Shown here: one piece after another, positions 20,430-28,029 of the stretch
Layout of the letters: the number at the start of each line of letters is the position of its first letter
Position numbering within the stretch: position 1 is the stretch's first letter
Source of the DNA: Flavobacteriales bacterium UBA2669
GTDB lineage: Bacteria > Bacteroidota > Bacteroidia > Flavobacteriales_E > Vicingaceae
Direction: 5' to 3'
DNA: 64,000 nucleotides
Assembly: GCA_002359215.1 (NCBI GenBank)
Contig: DEMN01000001.1
Coordinates: forward strand, 34,301 to 98,300
Notes under the pieces: model-generated
The model's input: only the letters and a program-made list of their open reading frames with translations
The model's database searches: none
What the model was told of the DNA's origin: nothing
Made by a program: the position numbers and the translations under genes

Positions 20430-21036
20430 GTATCTTATAGAATTAAGGCATAAAGCAATTCGTTTTGAGAGAATAGATATTAACGGTAAATCTTCCGATA
20501 ATTGGTTTATTAATAATCAAAGAAGAATTATTTGTTCTTTAGTTGCTATAATATTAACCTCTTTGCTTGTAGAAGGGTTCAATGAGCAATTTATTTCTTA
20601 TAGCTCGACAATTCTATCTATTCTAATTGGTTTATTTATTACAGCAATGATATTCAGCTTTGATAAATTTTACACAAAAATTGATAGAGAAAAGGCAAAT
20701 GCAAATGAAAAGTTATGGAACACACAATCTTATAATTACTCTATGCAGTTTGCATACATTACCGGTTATAACATTGTACTCTCAATATTTACATTAGTAG
20801 TATTATCTCTGAGCGTGTTTTTTGATGTAATAATGAGTATCAATGTATGGGGTTATCATTTTGAATTTGACAAAATTAGTGCAGACACTTTTTTAAATTT
20901 TATTGGACTATCGTTATTATTATTACAAAGATTTATTGTATTATACTGGATTGCATGTATTGTGTATAATACACTTTTTTTAGTTAGTAGTATGGTTCAA
21001 TATATGACCGTTAAAATAGATAGACAAGATGATTGA
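20410..21036 (+). CDS. Multi-pass membrane protein of putative defence operon
   Basis: This 208-residue protein has about four membrane segments: residues 35-53 (IICSLVAIILTSLLVEGF), 60-80, 113-140 and 155-195. Between the second and third lies a charged cytoplasmic loop (FDKFYTKIDREKANANEKL). It overlaps both neighbours (20 bases upstream, 8 downstream), so the three genes are translationally coupled. Its size and four-span layout recall membrane components of small defence systems such as Kiwa KwaA, but I see no specific sequence match. Confidence 0.65.
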   Translation: MSKRLNKYLIELRHKAIRFERIDINGKSSDNWFINNQRRIICSLVAIILTSLLVEGFNEQFISYSSTILSILIGLFITAMIFSFDKFYTKIDREKANANEKLWNTQSYNYSMQFAYITGYNIVLSIFTLVVLSLSVFFDVIMSINVWGYHFEFDKISADTFLNFIGLSLLLLQRFIVLYWIACIVYNTLFLVSSMVQYMTVKIDRQDD

Positions 21037-22054
21037 ATTTAAAGACACCTCTATTAGTAATATAGTTTTTCATAGAATTGACAATGAAGATGGTAAATCT
21101 TTTTTAAGTGAGTCTGAGTATAGTATTAATCAAGAAGAAGAAGAAGTTTTAAAAACTATTTTTTTAAAACCTTTTACCTCTAGTCTATCTACTTTTGAAT
21201 TTGACCATCCTGTTGATTTAAGTTTAAACAGCCTATTTAAATTAGCAAAAGATAATTATGCAGATGAAGACTTTTATAATTCATCTCTTAATATCTACAA
21301 ACACTTAAAATCAGTATCTAAACATCCAAATATAAATGGTGGAGACTTATTTATAATAAAATATGACGATGTTAAAATTAATAATTCTTTTCACCAAGCA
21401 TTAGGAATATATAAGATTGAAAACAAGCAAAATTTTATAGAAACCTCTTTAATAAAAAATGGGAAAAAGAATCTCAATTTTAAAAAAGGTATAGGGCAAG
21501 GAAAGATAGATAAGGCATGTTTAATAATTTTTACAGAAGAACCTTATACCATCTTTATTATTGATAAAGGTAATGTAGAGACTGAATATTGGCAAAACGA
21601 TTTTATAAATGCCCGTTTAAAGAATGACCATATTAACAGTACTTCTCAATTTATGTCATTAACTAAAACGTATGTTACTGAACAATTTCCTAATGATTAC
21701 AAAACATCAAAAACTGACCAAATTGACTTATTAAACCGTTCAATAGAATATTTTAAAACAAATGATACATTTGATAAGCATACATTTGAAAGTGATGTAC
21801 TACAGGATGATAGTGTAATAGAATCGTTTAGAAACTTTGATAAGCTATATAAAGAAGAAAATAATATAGCATTATCAGATAATTTTGAAATTTCATCCCA
21901 AGCTGTAAAAAAACAGGCAAGGATATTTAAAAGTGTTTTGAAATTAGATAAAAACTTCCATGTCTATATTCATGGAGATAAAAATTTAATAGAGCAGGGT
22001 GTAGAAAAAGATGGTCGTAAGTATTATAAGATATATTTTAAGGAAGAAAGTTAA
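21029..22054 (+). CDS. Nucleoid-associated protein (NdpA/YejK-like)
   Basis: This 341-residue protein has the layout of the 37-kDa nucleoid-associated NdpA family: an N-terminal 'ISNIVFHRIDNEDGKS' strand, 'GGDLFIIKYDD', 'LGIYKIENKQNFIETS', 'KIDKACLIIFTEEP' and 'EYWQNDFINARL'. Family members bind DNA or the nucleoid. It is the third gene of an overlapping operon with a membrane protein. NdpA homologues occur as housekeeping proteins and in phage-defence contexts; the compact operon favours the latter here, by inference. Confidence 0.7.
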   Translation: MIEFKDTSISNIVFHRIDNEDGKSFLSESEYSINQEEEEVLKTIFLKPFTSSLSTFEFDHPVDLSLNSLFKLAKDNYADEDFYNSSLNIYKHLKSVSKHPNINGGDLFIIKYDDVKINNSFHQALGIYKIENKQNFIETSLIKNGKKNLNFKKGIGQGKIDKACLIIFTEEPYTIFIIDKGNVETEYWQNDFINARLKNDHINSTSQFMSLTKTYVTEQFPNDYKTSKTDQIDLLNRSIEYFKTNDTFDKHTFESDVLQDDSVIESFRNFDKLYKEENNIALSDNFEISSQAVKKQARIFKSVLKLDKNFHVYIHGDKNLIEQGVEKDGRKYYKIYFKEES

Positions 22055-22094
22055 TCGTTTAATATGATTCCCTTCTCCATATATAAAGTTTCGA

Positions 22095-22102
22095 TATTTT
22101 TG
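22095..22102 (+). promoter_or_regulatory. Putative -7 promoter box TATTTTTG
   Basis: TATTTTTG fits the Bacteroidota TAnnTTTG -7 box and lies 32 bases before the ATG at 22134, after the end of the three-gene operon. The -33 element is not clear. Confidence 0.35.
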
Positions 22103-22133
22103 TCACACCAAAATACAAAAAATAAGAAATAGA

Positions 22134-22586
22134 ATGCCTCAACTATTCAATATATTACTATTGATAACATCCATTTTAATGGTTGATGTACCCAAAGCAA
22201 TAGACGACTGTCCACCCAATTTCAAAACAAGCTGTTCTCGAGTGCAATTAGAAGGCTTTTGGTACTATGCAGATGCTCCCAATAACACCATATTAAGAAA
22301 CCCTCATCAAGTAGGTGAGCAAATAGCAGATTTAGGAATAATGATTAACTATGACATAAAATGGCAAGACGGCTGCAACCACGACCTCATAGTAAAACAA
22401 GTTTATTTTGATGAAAAAGTACCCAATTCAGCAAGAAACGCTCACATCTTTTACCCCGGAGAAGTTATCCATCACCAAGTAACAGCTGTTTGGGCAGACT
22501 CTATAAAATACAAAGTAACCATAAAAGGCATTACCACCTGCGAACAAACTCTTTACCGAGTACCCAAAGAACTTTATGACGAGTAA
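22134..22586 (+). CDS. Exported hypothetical protein (150 aa)
   Basis: A short hydrophobic N-terminus (LFNILLLITSILMVDVPKA) is followed by a beta-rich domain with four Cys residues (DDCPPNFKTSCSR, QDGCNHDL, TTCEQTL), consistent with a disulfide-bonded periplasmic or surface protein. It resembles no enzyme I know. A promoter-like box lies just upstream. Confidence 0.6.
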   Translation: MPQLFNILLLITSILMVDVPKAIDDCPPNFKTSCSRVQLEGFWYYADAPNNTILRNPHQVGEQIADLGIMINYDIKWQDGCNHDLIVKQVYFDEKVPNSARNAHIFYPGEVIHHQVTAVWADSIKYKVTIKGITTCEQTLYRVPKELYDE

Positions 22587-22650
22587 ATCTTATAGTATAT
22601 TTCCTAAGCTACCTTAAAACAATATTTCATTACTAAAAAACAAATTAAGT

Positions 22651-23184
22651 ATGAATGAAACAATCTCCCAACCAAAAAAAATAACAGCGATTATTTCTAC
22701 AAAAAAAGCCAATGACCTTTATGGCTCCATAGCAGAGATACTTGTTGTCAATCTCTTTCAGGAACTTGGGTTTAATGTACATCGTTCAGGAATGGAATAT
22801 GCCTTTCCTGCTTTAGGAAATTTACAAAAATTAAATGCAGATAAAGATATCGCTAACCATATCAGACACTATCCCGACTTTATTTTACAACGAAAATCAG
22901 ATAAGAAAGTATTTTTAGCCGAAGTTAAATACAGTTCTAAAAATACCTATAGACTAGAGGAACAATATGAAAAACAATATGGAGATTATCCATTTCCAGG
23001 AGCGTATATCATCTTTATAGGAAAAACCAGAATTGTTGCCAAAAAAGTATCCGAGATAAAAGATAACGGCAATAAATTCAACCTTATCTCTGATATTACG
23101 GACTTTGAGTGTCATACAGCCGATAAGATAAAAATCATTAAAAAATATGTGGAATTAGCCGGTCATATATTCACCACTTTATAA
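22651..23184 (+). CDS. PD-(D/E)XK-type nuclease-like protein
   Basis: The 177-residue protein shows the restriction-endonuclease-like core in order: Glu29 in 'GSIAEILVVNLFQELGF', Asp76 in 'HYPDFILQRK', and Glu91-Val-Lys93 in 'VFLAEVKYS'. These match the E...D...ExK catalytic pattern. The small size suggests a stand-alone nuclease domain without a separate specificity domain. It stands immediately left of the integrated element, so it may be part of a host defence or recombination patch. Substrate unknown. Confidence 0.7.
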   Translation: MNETISQPKKITAIISTKKANDLYGSIAEILVVNLFQELGFNVHRSGMEYAFPALGNLQKLNADKDIANHIRHYPDFILQRKSDKKVFLAEVKYSSKNTYRLEEQYEKQYGDYPFPGAYIIFIGKTRIVAKKVSEIKDNGNKFNLISDITDFECHTADKIKIIKKYVELAGHIFTTL

Positions 23185-23229
23185 GGGTAAGTCAATGACT
23201 TCGTTTTTTTCATTTAGTATTTAGTTAAG

Positions 23230-23237
23230 TATCTTTG
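23230..23237 (+). promoter_or_regulatory. Putative -7 promoter box TATCTTTG
   Basis: TATCTTTG matches TAnnTTTG and lies 30 bases upstream of the ATG at 23267. It is the most natural promoter for the short gene that follows. Confidence 0.4.
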
Positions 23238-23266
23238 AATTACTTAAATCACTTAAGATGTAGTAA

Positions 23267-23545
23267 ATGAAAATACAGGTCTTTAATAAAAACAGTGAAG
23301 AACGAGTAAAAGAAGGTCACTACAAAATAACCATAGAAGGCTCTTTCATAGACTTTATGTCTGTATGGACATTTAAAAACGAATATAAGCTTCCTGACAA
23401 TACCAAAGAGCAAAATGAGTTGGATAGCAAAGAAATGAATTTTAAGTACGGAGCATACCCTTATAAATGCTTGATAGAAAAAGAAGATCCGCTAGCCGTT
23501 TCTCTACATCCGGTAGAACAAATGGAAGATTACTACGACATATAA
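23267..23545 (+). CDS. Small hypothetical protein (92 aa), last host gene before the element
   Basis: This 92-residue acidic protein lacks membrane spans or known motifs. Its stop codon is only 8 bases from the last leftward gene of the integrated element. The left attachment site therefore probably lies in or just after this gene. Whether its 3' end is native or was replaced on integration cannot be told from this window. Confidence 0.55.
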   Translation: MKIQVFNKNSEERVKEGHYKITIEGSFIDFMSVWTFKNEYKLPDNTKEQNELDSKEMNFKYGAYPYKCLIEKEDPLAVSLHPVEQMEDYYDI

Positions 23546-23553
23546 AATAACCA

Positions 23554-23727
23554 TTAACTTAAATAAGCCAATACTGCCTGTTTTAACACAACATCTCCCT
23601 GTCCGTCATTAAGAGCTGAGTAAAGCATCACAACAAAAGGCATAGGCACATCATCTTGAGTATATTTAATTCCTATCTTTTTTACATTATCTTTCTCCTG
23701 AACAACAACTTTATGAATCTCTATCAT
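23554..23727 (-). CDS. Small hypothetical protein (57 aa)
   Basis: This minus-strand ATG frame encodes 57 residues (begins MIEIHKVVVQEKDNVKKI; ends VVLKQAVLAYLS). It is the leftmost gene of the element and follows the same direction as the whole late cluster. There are no membrane spans or known motifs. Coding-like composition and placement make it credible. Confidence 0.5.
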   Translation of the reverse strand: MIEIHKVVVQEKDNVKKIGIKYTQDDVPMPFVVMLYSALNDGQGDVVLKQAVLAYLS

Positions 23728-23876
23728 GGCACAAATGATTTAATAAACCTCAGGGAACCCTCCTGACAATAATACTTTAACCATTCCTGTCGCTCCTGCC
23801 GGTTTTGAAGTTAAAGCTTTAGCAATAGTTTTCGGCTATCTGTAAGCAAGTACCAAAAGCCAGACGATATGCAGAA
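23728..23876 (-). other. Gap with possible broken small gene
   Basis: On the minus strand a frame ending 'GATGMVKVLLSGGFPEVY' stops just before the 57-aa gene, but it is preceded in frame by TAG after about 31 codons, with no ATG near that point. Another frame upstream reads 'YRLAFGTCLQIAENYC' before its stop. The two could be halves of one small gene broken by a frameshift, or chance. No clear intact gene is present. Confidence 0.25.
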
Positions 23877-24293
23877 TTATTGTATTTGAGCCGTTTTATA
23901 ATACTGAACCCGAAGCGTATGAATTTTACCCTCTTCGATACCAATCACCTTAAAATTAGTAAGACTTGTTTTACCGAACAGTTCCAATACATCCCCATCA
24001 CCAAAAGCTTGTCCTGAAATAGGCGTAGGAGCAGTTCCATTTTTCTTATACCTTAAAGCCCTTGTTTTGTTAGTAACAGAGGCATCCACCTCAAAGGAAA
24101 TAGTAGCCGATATGGCATCTTGAGGAACTTTTAATACTTTAGCTTCGCTGTCATTTACATTCAGATCTTCATATCCGCCATTATTTTCATCAATAGGAAT
24201 ACGTCCCCGTTCTCCCGAAGTCCATAGAATCAGTTCTTCAAGGTAATCTTCTGTAGAAGCAAAGTTTTGATGTGGATACGGATTATTTTTCAT
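23877..24293 (-). CDS. Beta-sandwich structural protein candidate (138 aa)
   Basis: Residues 45-135 are strand-rich ('KVLKVPQDAISATISFEVDA', 'ALRYKKNGTAPT', 'DGDVLELFGKTSLTNFKVIG', 'HTLRVQYY'), typical of small beta-sandwich decoration or spike proteins of phages. The N-terminus is a helical, acidic linker. There is no signal peptide. It is the second gene from the element's left end, after the lysis genes in transcription order. Function as a virion surface protein is inferred from fold type and context. Confidence 0.55.
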   Translation of the reverse strand: MKNNPYPHQNFASTEDYLEELILWTSGERGRIPIDENNGGYEDLNVNDSEAKVLKVPQDAISATISFEVDASVTNKTRALRYKKNGTAPTPISGQAFGDGDVLELFGKTSLTNFKVIGIEEGKIHTLRVQYYKTAQIQ

Positions 24294-24327
24294 TTTTTTG
24301 TTTATTGTTAGTAGGGATTATGCTATC

Positions 24328-24395
24328 CTCTCTATTCTCTATTCTCTATTCTCTATTCTCTGTTCTCTGTTCTCTGTTCTCTCTTTTCTGTTCTA
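24328..24395. repeat. Tandem heptamer TCTATTC/TCTGTTC
   Basis: About nine copies of a 7-base unit (TCTATTC, then TCTGTTC) lie between two leftward genes. It is the most regular member of a pyrimidine-rich intergenic repeat family spread through this element. The unit switches base 4 from A to G midway, as expected from slippage plus amplification. Confidence 0.8.
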
Positions 24396-24418
24396 TTAAG
24401 TTAACTTTCATTTTGCGG

Positions 24419-24952
24419 TTATGCTGCTAATATTCCCGTGCGTTCATATTCACGGTACAGACTAGCAACTGTTTTGCCTGCTAAATCCTGAAAGTGTGGT
24501 TTATCTTTAATAGAAGTCCAGCGACCACCCCATTCTAGGCCTAATGCCTCTCCCATTTGTCCAATCTTTTCCCAGTTCGGGTTGTTCCATAGCGGCTGAC
24601 CATTTTTAAACTCTACTATATCCACTGCTTTTTTGTAATTATGAGAACTTTTACCGCACTTGGCATTCGTTACAATCTTCCCAGGAGCTGTCCTCCCTTG
24701 AGCATAAAGTTTGTTTTGTTCAGCACAATCACGATAAGCAGATATTACCCTTAACTCCATTCCTATATCTCTTGCCTTAGATAATAAATGCTTGATTTTT
24801 TTTCTAAACACCGGATCCAGTGAAAGTAAAAGCAGATCAGTTTTATAGTCAAAATGTTCATAAATCTTTTTTCGAGAAAGATAAAGACCTACTCCCAATG
24901 CCACTATTCCTAAGGCAATACCTGTATACACATATTTCTTTTTAATTTCCAT
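24419..24952 (-). CDS. Membrane-anchored M15 family peptidoglycan peptidase
   Basis: Residues 8-25 form an N-terminal membrane anchor. Residues 60-165 match VanY/L-alanyl-D-glutamate peptidases: 'LRVISAYRDCAEQNKLYAQG', the zinc signature 'SSHNYKKAVDIV' (SxHxxxxAxD) and 'WGGRWTSIKDKPHFQ' with the third ligand His. It should cleave peptide stems of peptidoglycan. It ends the lysis cassette and its start overlaps the 47-aa gene. The anchor suggests a virion-membrane or inner-membrane enzyme rather than a freely released endolysin. Confidence 0.85.
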   Translation of the reverse strand: MEIKKKYVYTGIALGIVALGVGLYLSRKKIYEHFDYKTDLLLLSLDPVFRKKIKHLLSKARDIGMELRVISAYRDCAEQNKLYAQGRTAPGKIVTNAKCGKSSHNYKKAVDIVEFKNGQPLWNNPNWEKIGQMGEALGLEWGGRWTSIKDKPHFQDLAGKTVASLYREYERTGILAA

Positions 24953-25085
24953 CTGTTTTTTTCTCTTGACAGTTACATGTTTTCTTTCTAGTTGACTGAA
25001 TAAGGTTAATACTCATGGAAATAATACTAAGCGTTAAGAATGTACCTGAAAGAATAAGGATGAGTTTACTGTGTTTATTTTCCAT
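24942..25085 (-). CDS. Small membrane protein (47 aa)
   Basis: This ATG-started 47-codon frame has a membrane segment (LILILSGTFLTLSIISMSI) followed by a basic Cys-containing tail (STRKKTCNCQEKK). Its stop TAA overlaps the ATG of the M15 peptidase gene (11-base overlap), so translation is likely coupled. Such small one-span proteins are common in lysis cassettes and in membrane-containing virions. Exact role unknown. Confidence 0.6.
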   Translation of the reverse strand: MENKHSKLILILSGTFLTLSIISMSINLIQSTRKKTCNCQEKKTDGN

Positions 25086-25142
25086 GAGGCAATCGTTATA
25101 TCAGTTACTTGTTTTAAGGTTAATATCGGAATTGAGAACTTA

Positions 25143-25256
25143 AGAAGATTTTATAGAACAGAGAAAATAGAAGTTAGAACAAAGAGAAAAGAAGAATATG
25201 ATACAACTGCTCTTTTCTATCTTCTTTGTTCTCTTCTCTAATATCTTACTTTTCTA
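25143..25256. repeat. Purine/pyrimidine imperfect inverted repeat
   Basis: A purine-rich arm (AGAACAAAGAGAAAAGAAGA near 25176) is followed after about 13 bases by a complementary pyrimidine arm ending TTCTTTGTTCT. Read on the gene strand it would form a long imperfect RNA hairpin. It is a member of the dispersed family that also occurs at 26.8, 28.5, 29.4, 52.2 and 58.5 kb. Confidence 0.7.
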
Positions 25257-25268
25257 AGCTCTTTCTTC

Positions 25269-25709
25269 TCAATTCACTATCAGCAATACTGTCATGATAC
25301 CCATTCCCACTCCTAATAGTAGTTTATGAGCTTTACTTCGTTTTATTTTTCTTTCCTGAAGAGTAATAGTTTTAGTTAGTATATCCATACTCTTTTGTTG
25401 GTTTTTATAAAGCAATACCATGTTGTTTATCTTTTGCTCTAAACCATCTACCAAGCTATCGTTAACCGCTATGGTTTGATTAAAAAGTTTTGCCCATTGA
25501 TGTTGTTCTACCATCAAGGAATCACACCATATCCCAGCTTCCATATATCCGGCAATTACTTTACTTTGATTAATGGTAAAGCAAAATAGAGTATCCTTAT
25601 TCAGCTCTTGTACTATCGGTGTTAAACTCCCGACCCCTTGGAGCAAGTTTTGAGAAAAACAGATATAGTTCATCGTTAGTATAATGCTCAATAGCGTTAA
25701 TCTTTTCAT
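25269..25709 (-). CDS. Spanin-like exported protein overlapping the gene before it
   Basis: The 146-residue product starts with a signal-like sequence (MKRLTLLSIILTMNYICFSQ), has a central coiled coil (about residues 75-120) and ends in a membrane-type segment (LLLGVGMGIMTVLLIVN). Its first 113 bases overlap the preceding gene in another frame, the architecture of Rz/Rz1-type spanin pairs. A clear outer-membrane lipobox is lacking (CFSQ precedes the mature part without a +1 Cys), so it may be a variant o-spanin or another lysis-associated protein. Confidence 0.55.
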   Translation of the reverse strand: MKRLTLLSIILTMNYICFSQNLLQGVGSLTPIVQELNKDTLFCFTINQSKVIAGYMEAGIWCDSLMVEQHQWAKLFNQTIAVNDSLVDGLEQKINNMVLLYKNQQKSMDILTKTITLQERKIKRSKAHKLLLGVGMGIMTVLLIVN

Positions 25710-25968
25710 ACTTTAGTTGTTTTAATTCATTTATCCTTTTGGTTTTACTTACCAATAATGCTTTTAAGCTATCCTGTTTTATTTTTAGCCCTTCATGACG
25801 CTTATCCAGTTTTTTATTTTTCCATAAAAGGGTATCGTTTTGAGCTTTGAGTAGCATCAGTTCTTCTTTGTACACCCTTAAGGTTTTCTCCTTATTTTCA
25901 TTAAAAAAATAGACTCCTGTCAGCACAGCACCTATAACTAGCATTACAATTACTTTACAGTTATTCAT
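25597..25968 (-). CDS. i-spanin-like inner membrane protein
   Basis: I start at the ATG at 25968, 5 bases after the stop of the holin-like gene, which puts the membrane segment (VIVMLVIGAVLTGVYFF) at the N-terminus, as in Rz-like i-spanins; an upstream ATG at 26028 would add 20 residues inside the previous gene. Residues 25-95 form a charged coiled coil (KEELMLLKAQNDTLLWKNKK) and the end 'DELYLFFSKLAPRGREFN' resembles the C-termini of Rz-like proteins in Bacteroidota phages. The next gene is nested in its 3' end. Confidence 0.65.
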   Translation of the reverse strand: MNNCKVIVMLVIGAVLTGVYFFNENKEKTLRVYKEELMLLKAQNDTLLWKNKKLDKRHEGLKIKQDSLKALLVSKTKRINELKQLKYEKINAIEHYTNDELYLFFSKLAPRGREFNTDSTRAE

Positions 25969-25972
25969 AGCA

Positions 25973-26371
25973 TTAGGGCATATCATGAAACCTGTCGTAA
26001 TACCCTCTTGTTGACGCTTCTTTTTCAATTACCGAGTTAATGCGTAGTTTTTTCCCGATGTAGGTAGTTAACCCTTCCAAAATGAGTTTATGAAACACCA
26101 GTGCAAATACAAAAGATTGAAACAAACATTCTATTTGATTTAATTGATAACCTCTGATAAAGTAAATAGCAATGCCGTAAAGCAAGCCGATAATAGCTAC
26201 CCTGTATTTGGTTTTCGATGATATACAGGTTATCTTTTTGATACCCCCTTTTACCTTGTGGTGATTACACCCATAAGCAATGATGATAAAAGTGATGATG
26301 TACGTCCAATCCAGTTCATTCACGTAGGAGCTAAGCTGATTCCATATTGTTATAATGATTGTTACATTCAT
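25973..26371 (-). CDS. Holin-like multi-span membrane protein
   Basis: The 132-residue product has three likely membrane segments (about 20-35, 55-72 and 82-100) and a charged C-terminal tail (RINSVIEKEASTRGYYDRF). It directly precedes spanin-like genes and the M15 peptidase, so a holin role in lysis is likely by position and topology. Holins have no diagnostic motif, so this stays an inference. Confidence 0.6.
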   Translation of the reverse strand: MNVTIIITIWNQLSSYVNELDWTYIITFIIIAYGCNHHKVKGGIKKITCISSKTKYRVAIIGLLYGIAIYFIRGYQLNQIECLFQSFVFALVFHKLILEGLTTYIGKKLRINSVIEKEASTRGYYDRFHDMP

Positions 26372-26412
26372 AAATTTTAGTTTAGTTATTATTTATTTAG
26401 TTGTTATTATGT

Positions 26413-26787
26413 TTATCCCGGAAAAACAATGTTTTCTAATGCGGTTAAGTTTGCCCGCCCCAAAATCTTTTTTTCATTGATTTTTCCATAAAATTTTAGC
26501 ATGCGTTTCTCCTTACTTTTATTGAGTTGTTGCCCATGATTCGGTAATACCGGCATTATCCATGTATAAGCTGTTAGCAGTTCCAAATCACTGTACCTCA
26601 GTTTTTGTAACTCTTTTTTAATTGCTTCTCTATCTATCTTTTTTTGCTTCTTATCGGCAGCTTCCTTCCATTTTTTCAGCAACCACCGGATTAATGTATT
26701 TTTTCCAATTGGAGTATTTGCAAAAGCCAAATAACCCACACCTGCAAAAACAGATATCCCGAAAAGTGTTATGGCTACTTTTTTCAT
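26413..26787 (-). CDS. N-terminally anchored small protein (124 aa)
   Basis: A single membrane segment (VAITLFGISVFAGVGYLAFA) is followed by a Lys-rich helical domain ending 'KILGRANLTALENIVFPG'. The design (short N-terminal span plus a small soluble domain) recurs in the next five genes and fits integral proteins of a virion inner membrane. No enzymatic motif is seen. Confidence 0.6.
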   Translation of the reverse strand: MKKVAITLFGISVFAGVGYLAFANTPIGKNTLIRWLLKKWKEAADKKQKKIDREAIKKELQKLRYSDLELLTAYTWIMPVLPNHGQQLNKSKEKRMLKFYGKINEKKILGRANLTALENIVFPG

Positions 26788-26815
26788 TTTTTTTAGTTGT
26801 TAATTATTTATCAAT

Positions 26816-26942
26816 TAGAACAGAGAGAAGAAAAAAGAGAAGAGAAAAAAGAGAACTGTACTATACAACTTCTAACTTCTCTTGTCTATCTTCTTTTTCT
26901 ACCTTCTAATTTCTTTGTTCTTTTTTTCTGTTTACTGTTCTC
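26816..26942. repeat. Purine/pyrimidine inverted repeat with TTGTA-type centre
   Basis: A purine-rich stretch (26818-26856) and a pyrimidine-rich stretch (26870-26940) flank the centre GTACTATACAACTTCT. The same centre recurs at about 29443-29460, so the two copies share descent, not just composition. It lies between two leftward membrane-protein genes. Confidence 0.7.
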
Positions 26943-26964
26943 CATCCTATTATCACCTCAAGCA

Positions 26965-27165
26965 TTACCGGTTAAGTTGACCCATTTTTTCCATGTTCTT
27001 CACCACTCCACGCACTCCAAAAACGATAAGCGTGATAACAAAAGCAGTTCCTACAGCATACATAGAAGTTTTTCTTAAGGTCTGGTCGGTCATGGTGATT
27101 TTGATATCTGTTTTTAATCCGTCATCACTTAATACATTGTCCAAATAATCTTTTATCGTTGCCAT
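26965..27165 (-). CDS. Single-span membrane protein (66 aa)
   Basis: An amphipathic N-terminus (MATIKDYLDNVLSDDGL) leads to one central span (YAVGTAFVITLIVFGV) and a short basic tail. It starts 1 base from the end of the peptidoglycan-binding gene. It is probably a small integral membrane protein of the putative virion. No closer identification is possible. Confidence 0.6.
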   Translation of the reverse strand: MATIKDYLDNVLSDDGLKTDIKITMTDQTLRKTSMYAVGTAFVITLIVFGVRGVVKNMEKMGQLNR

Positions 27166-27166
27166 A

Positions 27167-27559
27167 TTATTTCTTTTTTAATTGTTCTATATCCGTCTGG
27201 GAAACTGTAGTTTTTCCTAGTAGTTTCTTGACTGCTGCCTGAGTCATATCACCATACTTTCCATCTACTCCGTCTTTATTACTTCCGGTCTTCCCTAAGT
27301 CAGCTCCCAAGACATGTAATATTTTCTGTAAGACAGTTACCTTGTTTCCGCAGCTACCGTGTTTTAAGGGAAAACTATCATCGTACTTACAAAATCCTGA
27401 AGAGGAGGAAGAGGCGGAACTGCTGCTTTGTTCTCCGGGATTGTTTTCTTTTTTCTTGTTAAAATAGAAATAAGCTCCCGTTCCCAGCCCTGCCAGTAAC
27501 AAAATACCTCCTGCTATCCAAAGAAGTTGATTGTCTATTTTAAATGTATCTGTAGCCAT
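27167..27559 (-). CDS. Membrane-anchored peptidoglycan-binding protein
   Basis: The N-terminal span (LLWIAGGILLLAGLGTGAYFYF, residues 12-33) is followed by a Ser-rich linker and, from about residue 55, a PG_binding_1-like three-helix domain ('GSCGNKVTVLQKIL', 'DGVDGKYGDMTQAAVKKLLG'). It would tether the membrane it sits in to peptidoglycan. Together with the M15 and NlpC/P60-type enzymes it suggests a virion that must pass or remodel the cell wall. Confidence 0.8.
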   Translation of the reverse strand: MATDTFKIDNQLLWIAGGILLLAGLGTGAYFYFNKKKENNPGEQSSSSASSSSSGFCKYDDSFPLKHGSCGNKVTVLQKILHVLGADLGKTGSNKDGVDGKYGDMTQAAVKKLLGKTTVSQTDIEQLKKK

Positions 27560-27588
27560 TTGTCTTGTTATTCATTATTCATTATTTG

Positions 27589-27622
27589 TTCTATCTTCTG
27601 TCTTCCGACTTCTCAATTTCTT
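27589..27622. repeat. Short pyrimidine-rich repeat
   Basis: TTCTGTCTTCCGACTTCTCA-type sequence lies between two genes. It shares the 'TCTTCYGACTTCT' word with the arrays at 45.4 and 58.7 kb. Confidence 0.5.
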
Positions 27623-28028
27623 ATTCGTCAATGATTACTGCATCTTCACGAACATACCCTTCATTTTTTCCATTAACCGGCACTGTTAAACTGATCTTGT
27701 ACCAGTAATAACCATCTTCACCTTTTACTCTTTCCAAGATGCTCCCCACCGGATTAGTGTTTACCTTTTTGATTAAGTTATGTGAAAAATCAAACCTTCC
27801 CCAATTCTCATTATCCACCTTTGGAGAACTACGAACATTGGCATATCCTTCTGCTCCATAGCTGACTGTTTTGGTAAGGAGTTTTTCTTCTTCCTTTTCC
27901 TTTTGTTTACTGCTACTGGTAGTATATCCCTTTTTTTTGAAATACCTGTAAGCACCATATCCTGCTCCGGAGAGTACCACCGTAGCAATTGTTCCTATCA
28001 GTAAGTATTTTTTCGTTTTTGCATCCAT
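27621..28028 (-). CDS. Membrane-anchored SH3b-like protein
   Basis: One span at residues 9-25 (LLIGTIATVVLSGAGYGAY) is followed by a charged linker and an SH3b-type domain ('YGAEGYANVRSSPK', 'VGSILERVKGEDGYYWYKIS', 'NEGYVREDAV'). The 'NVRSSP...YVR' pattern is characteristic of bacterial SH3 domains that often bind cell-wall material. It neighbours the PG-binding protein and has the same anchored layout. Confidence 0.75.
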   Translation of the reverse strand: MDAKTKKYLLIGTIATVVLSGAGYGAYRYFKKKGYTTSSSKQKEKEEEKLLTKTVSYGAEGYANVRSSPKVDNENWGRFDFSHNLIKKVNTNPVGSILERVKGEDGYYWYKISLTVPVNGKNEGYVREDAVIIDE

Positions 28029-28029
28029 G

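Noticed and set aside
26622..27078. + strand frames of 93-95 aa
   Set aside because: They run through the purine/pyrimidine repeat and the complement of membrane-protein genes; translation is low-complexity Phe/Leu/Ser.
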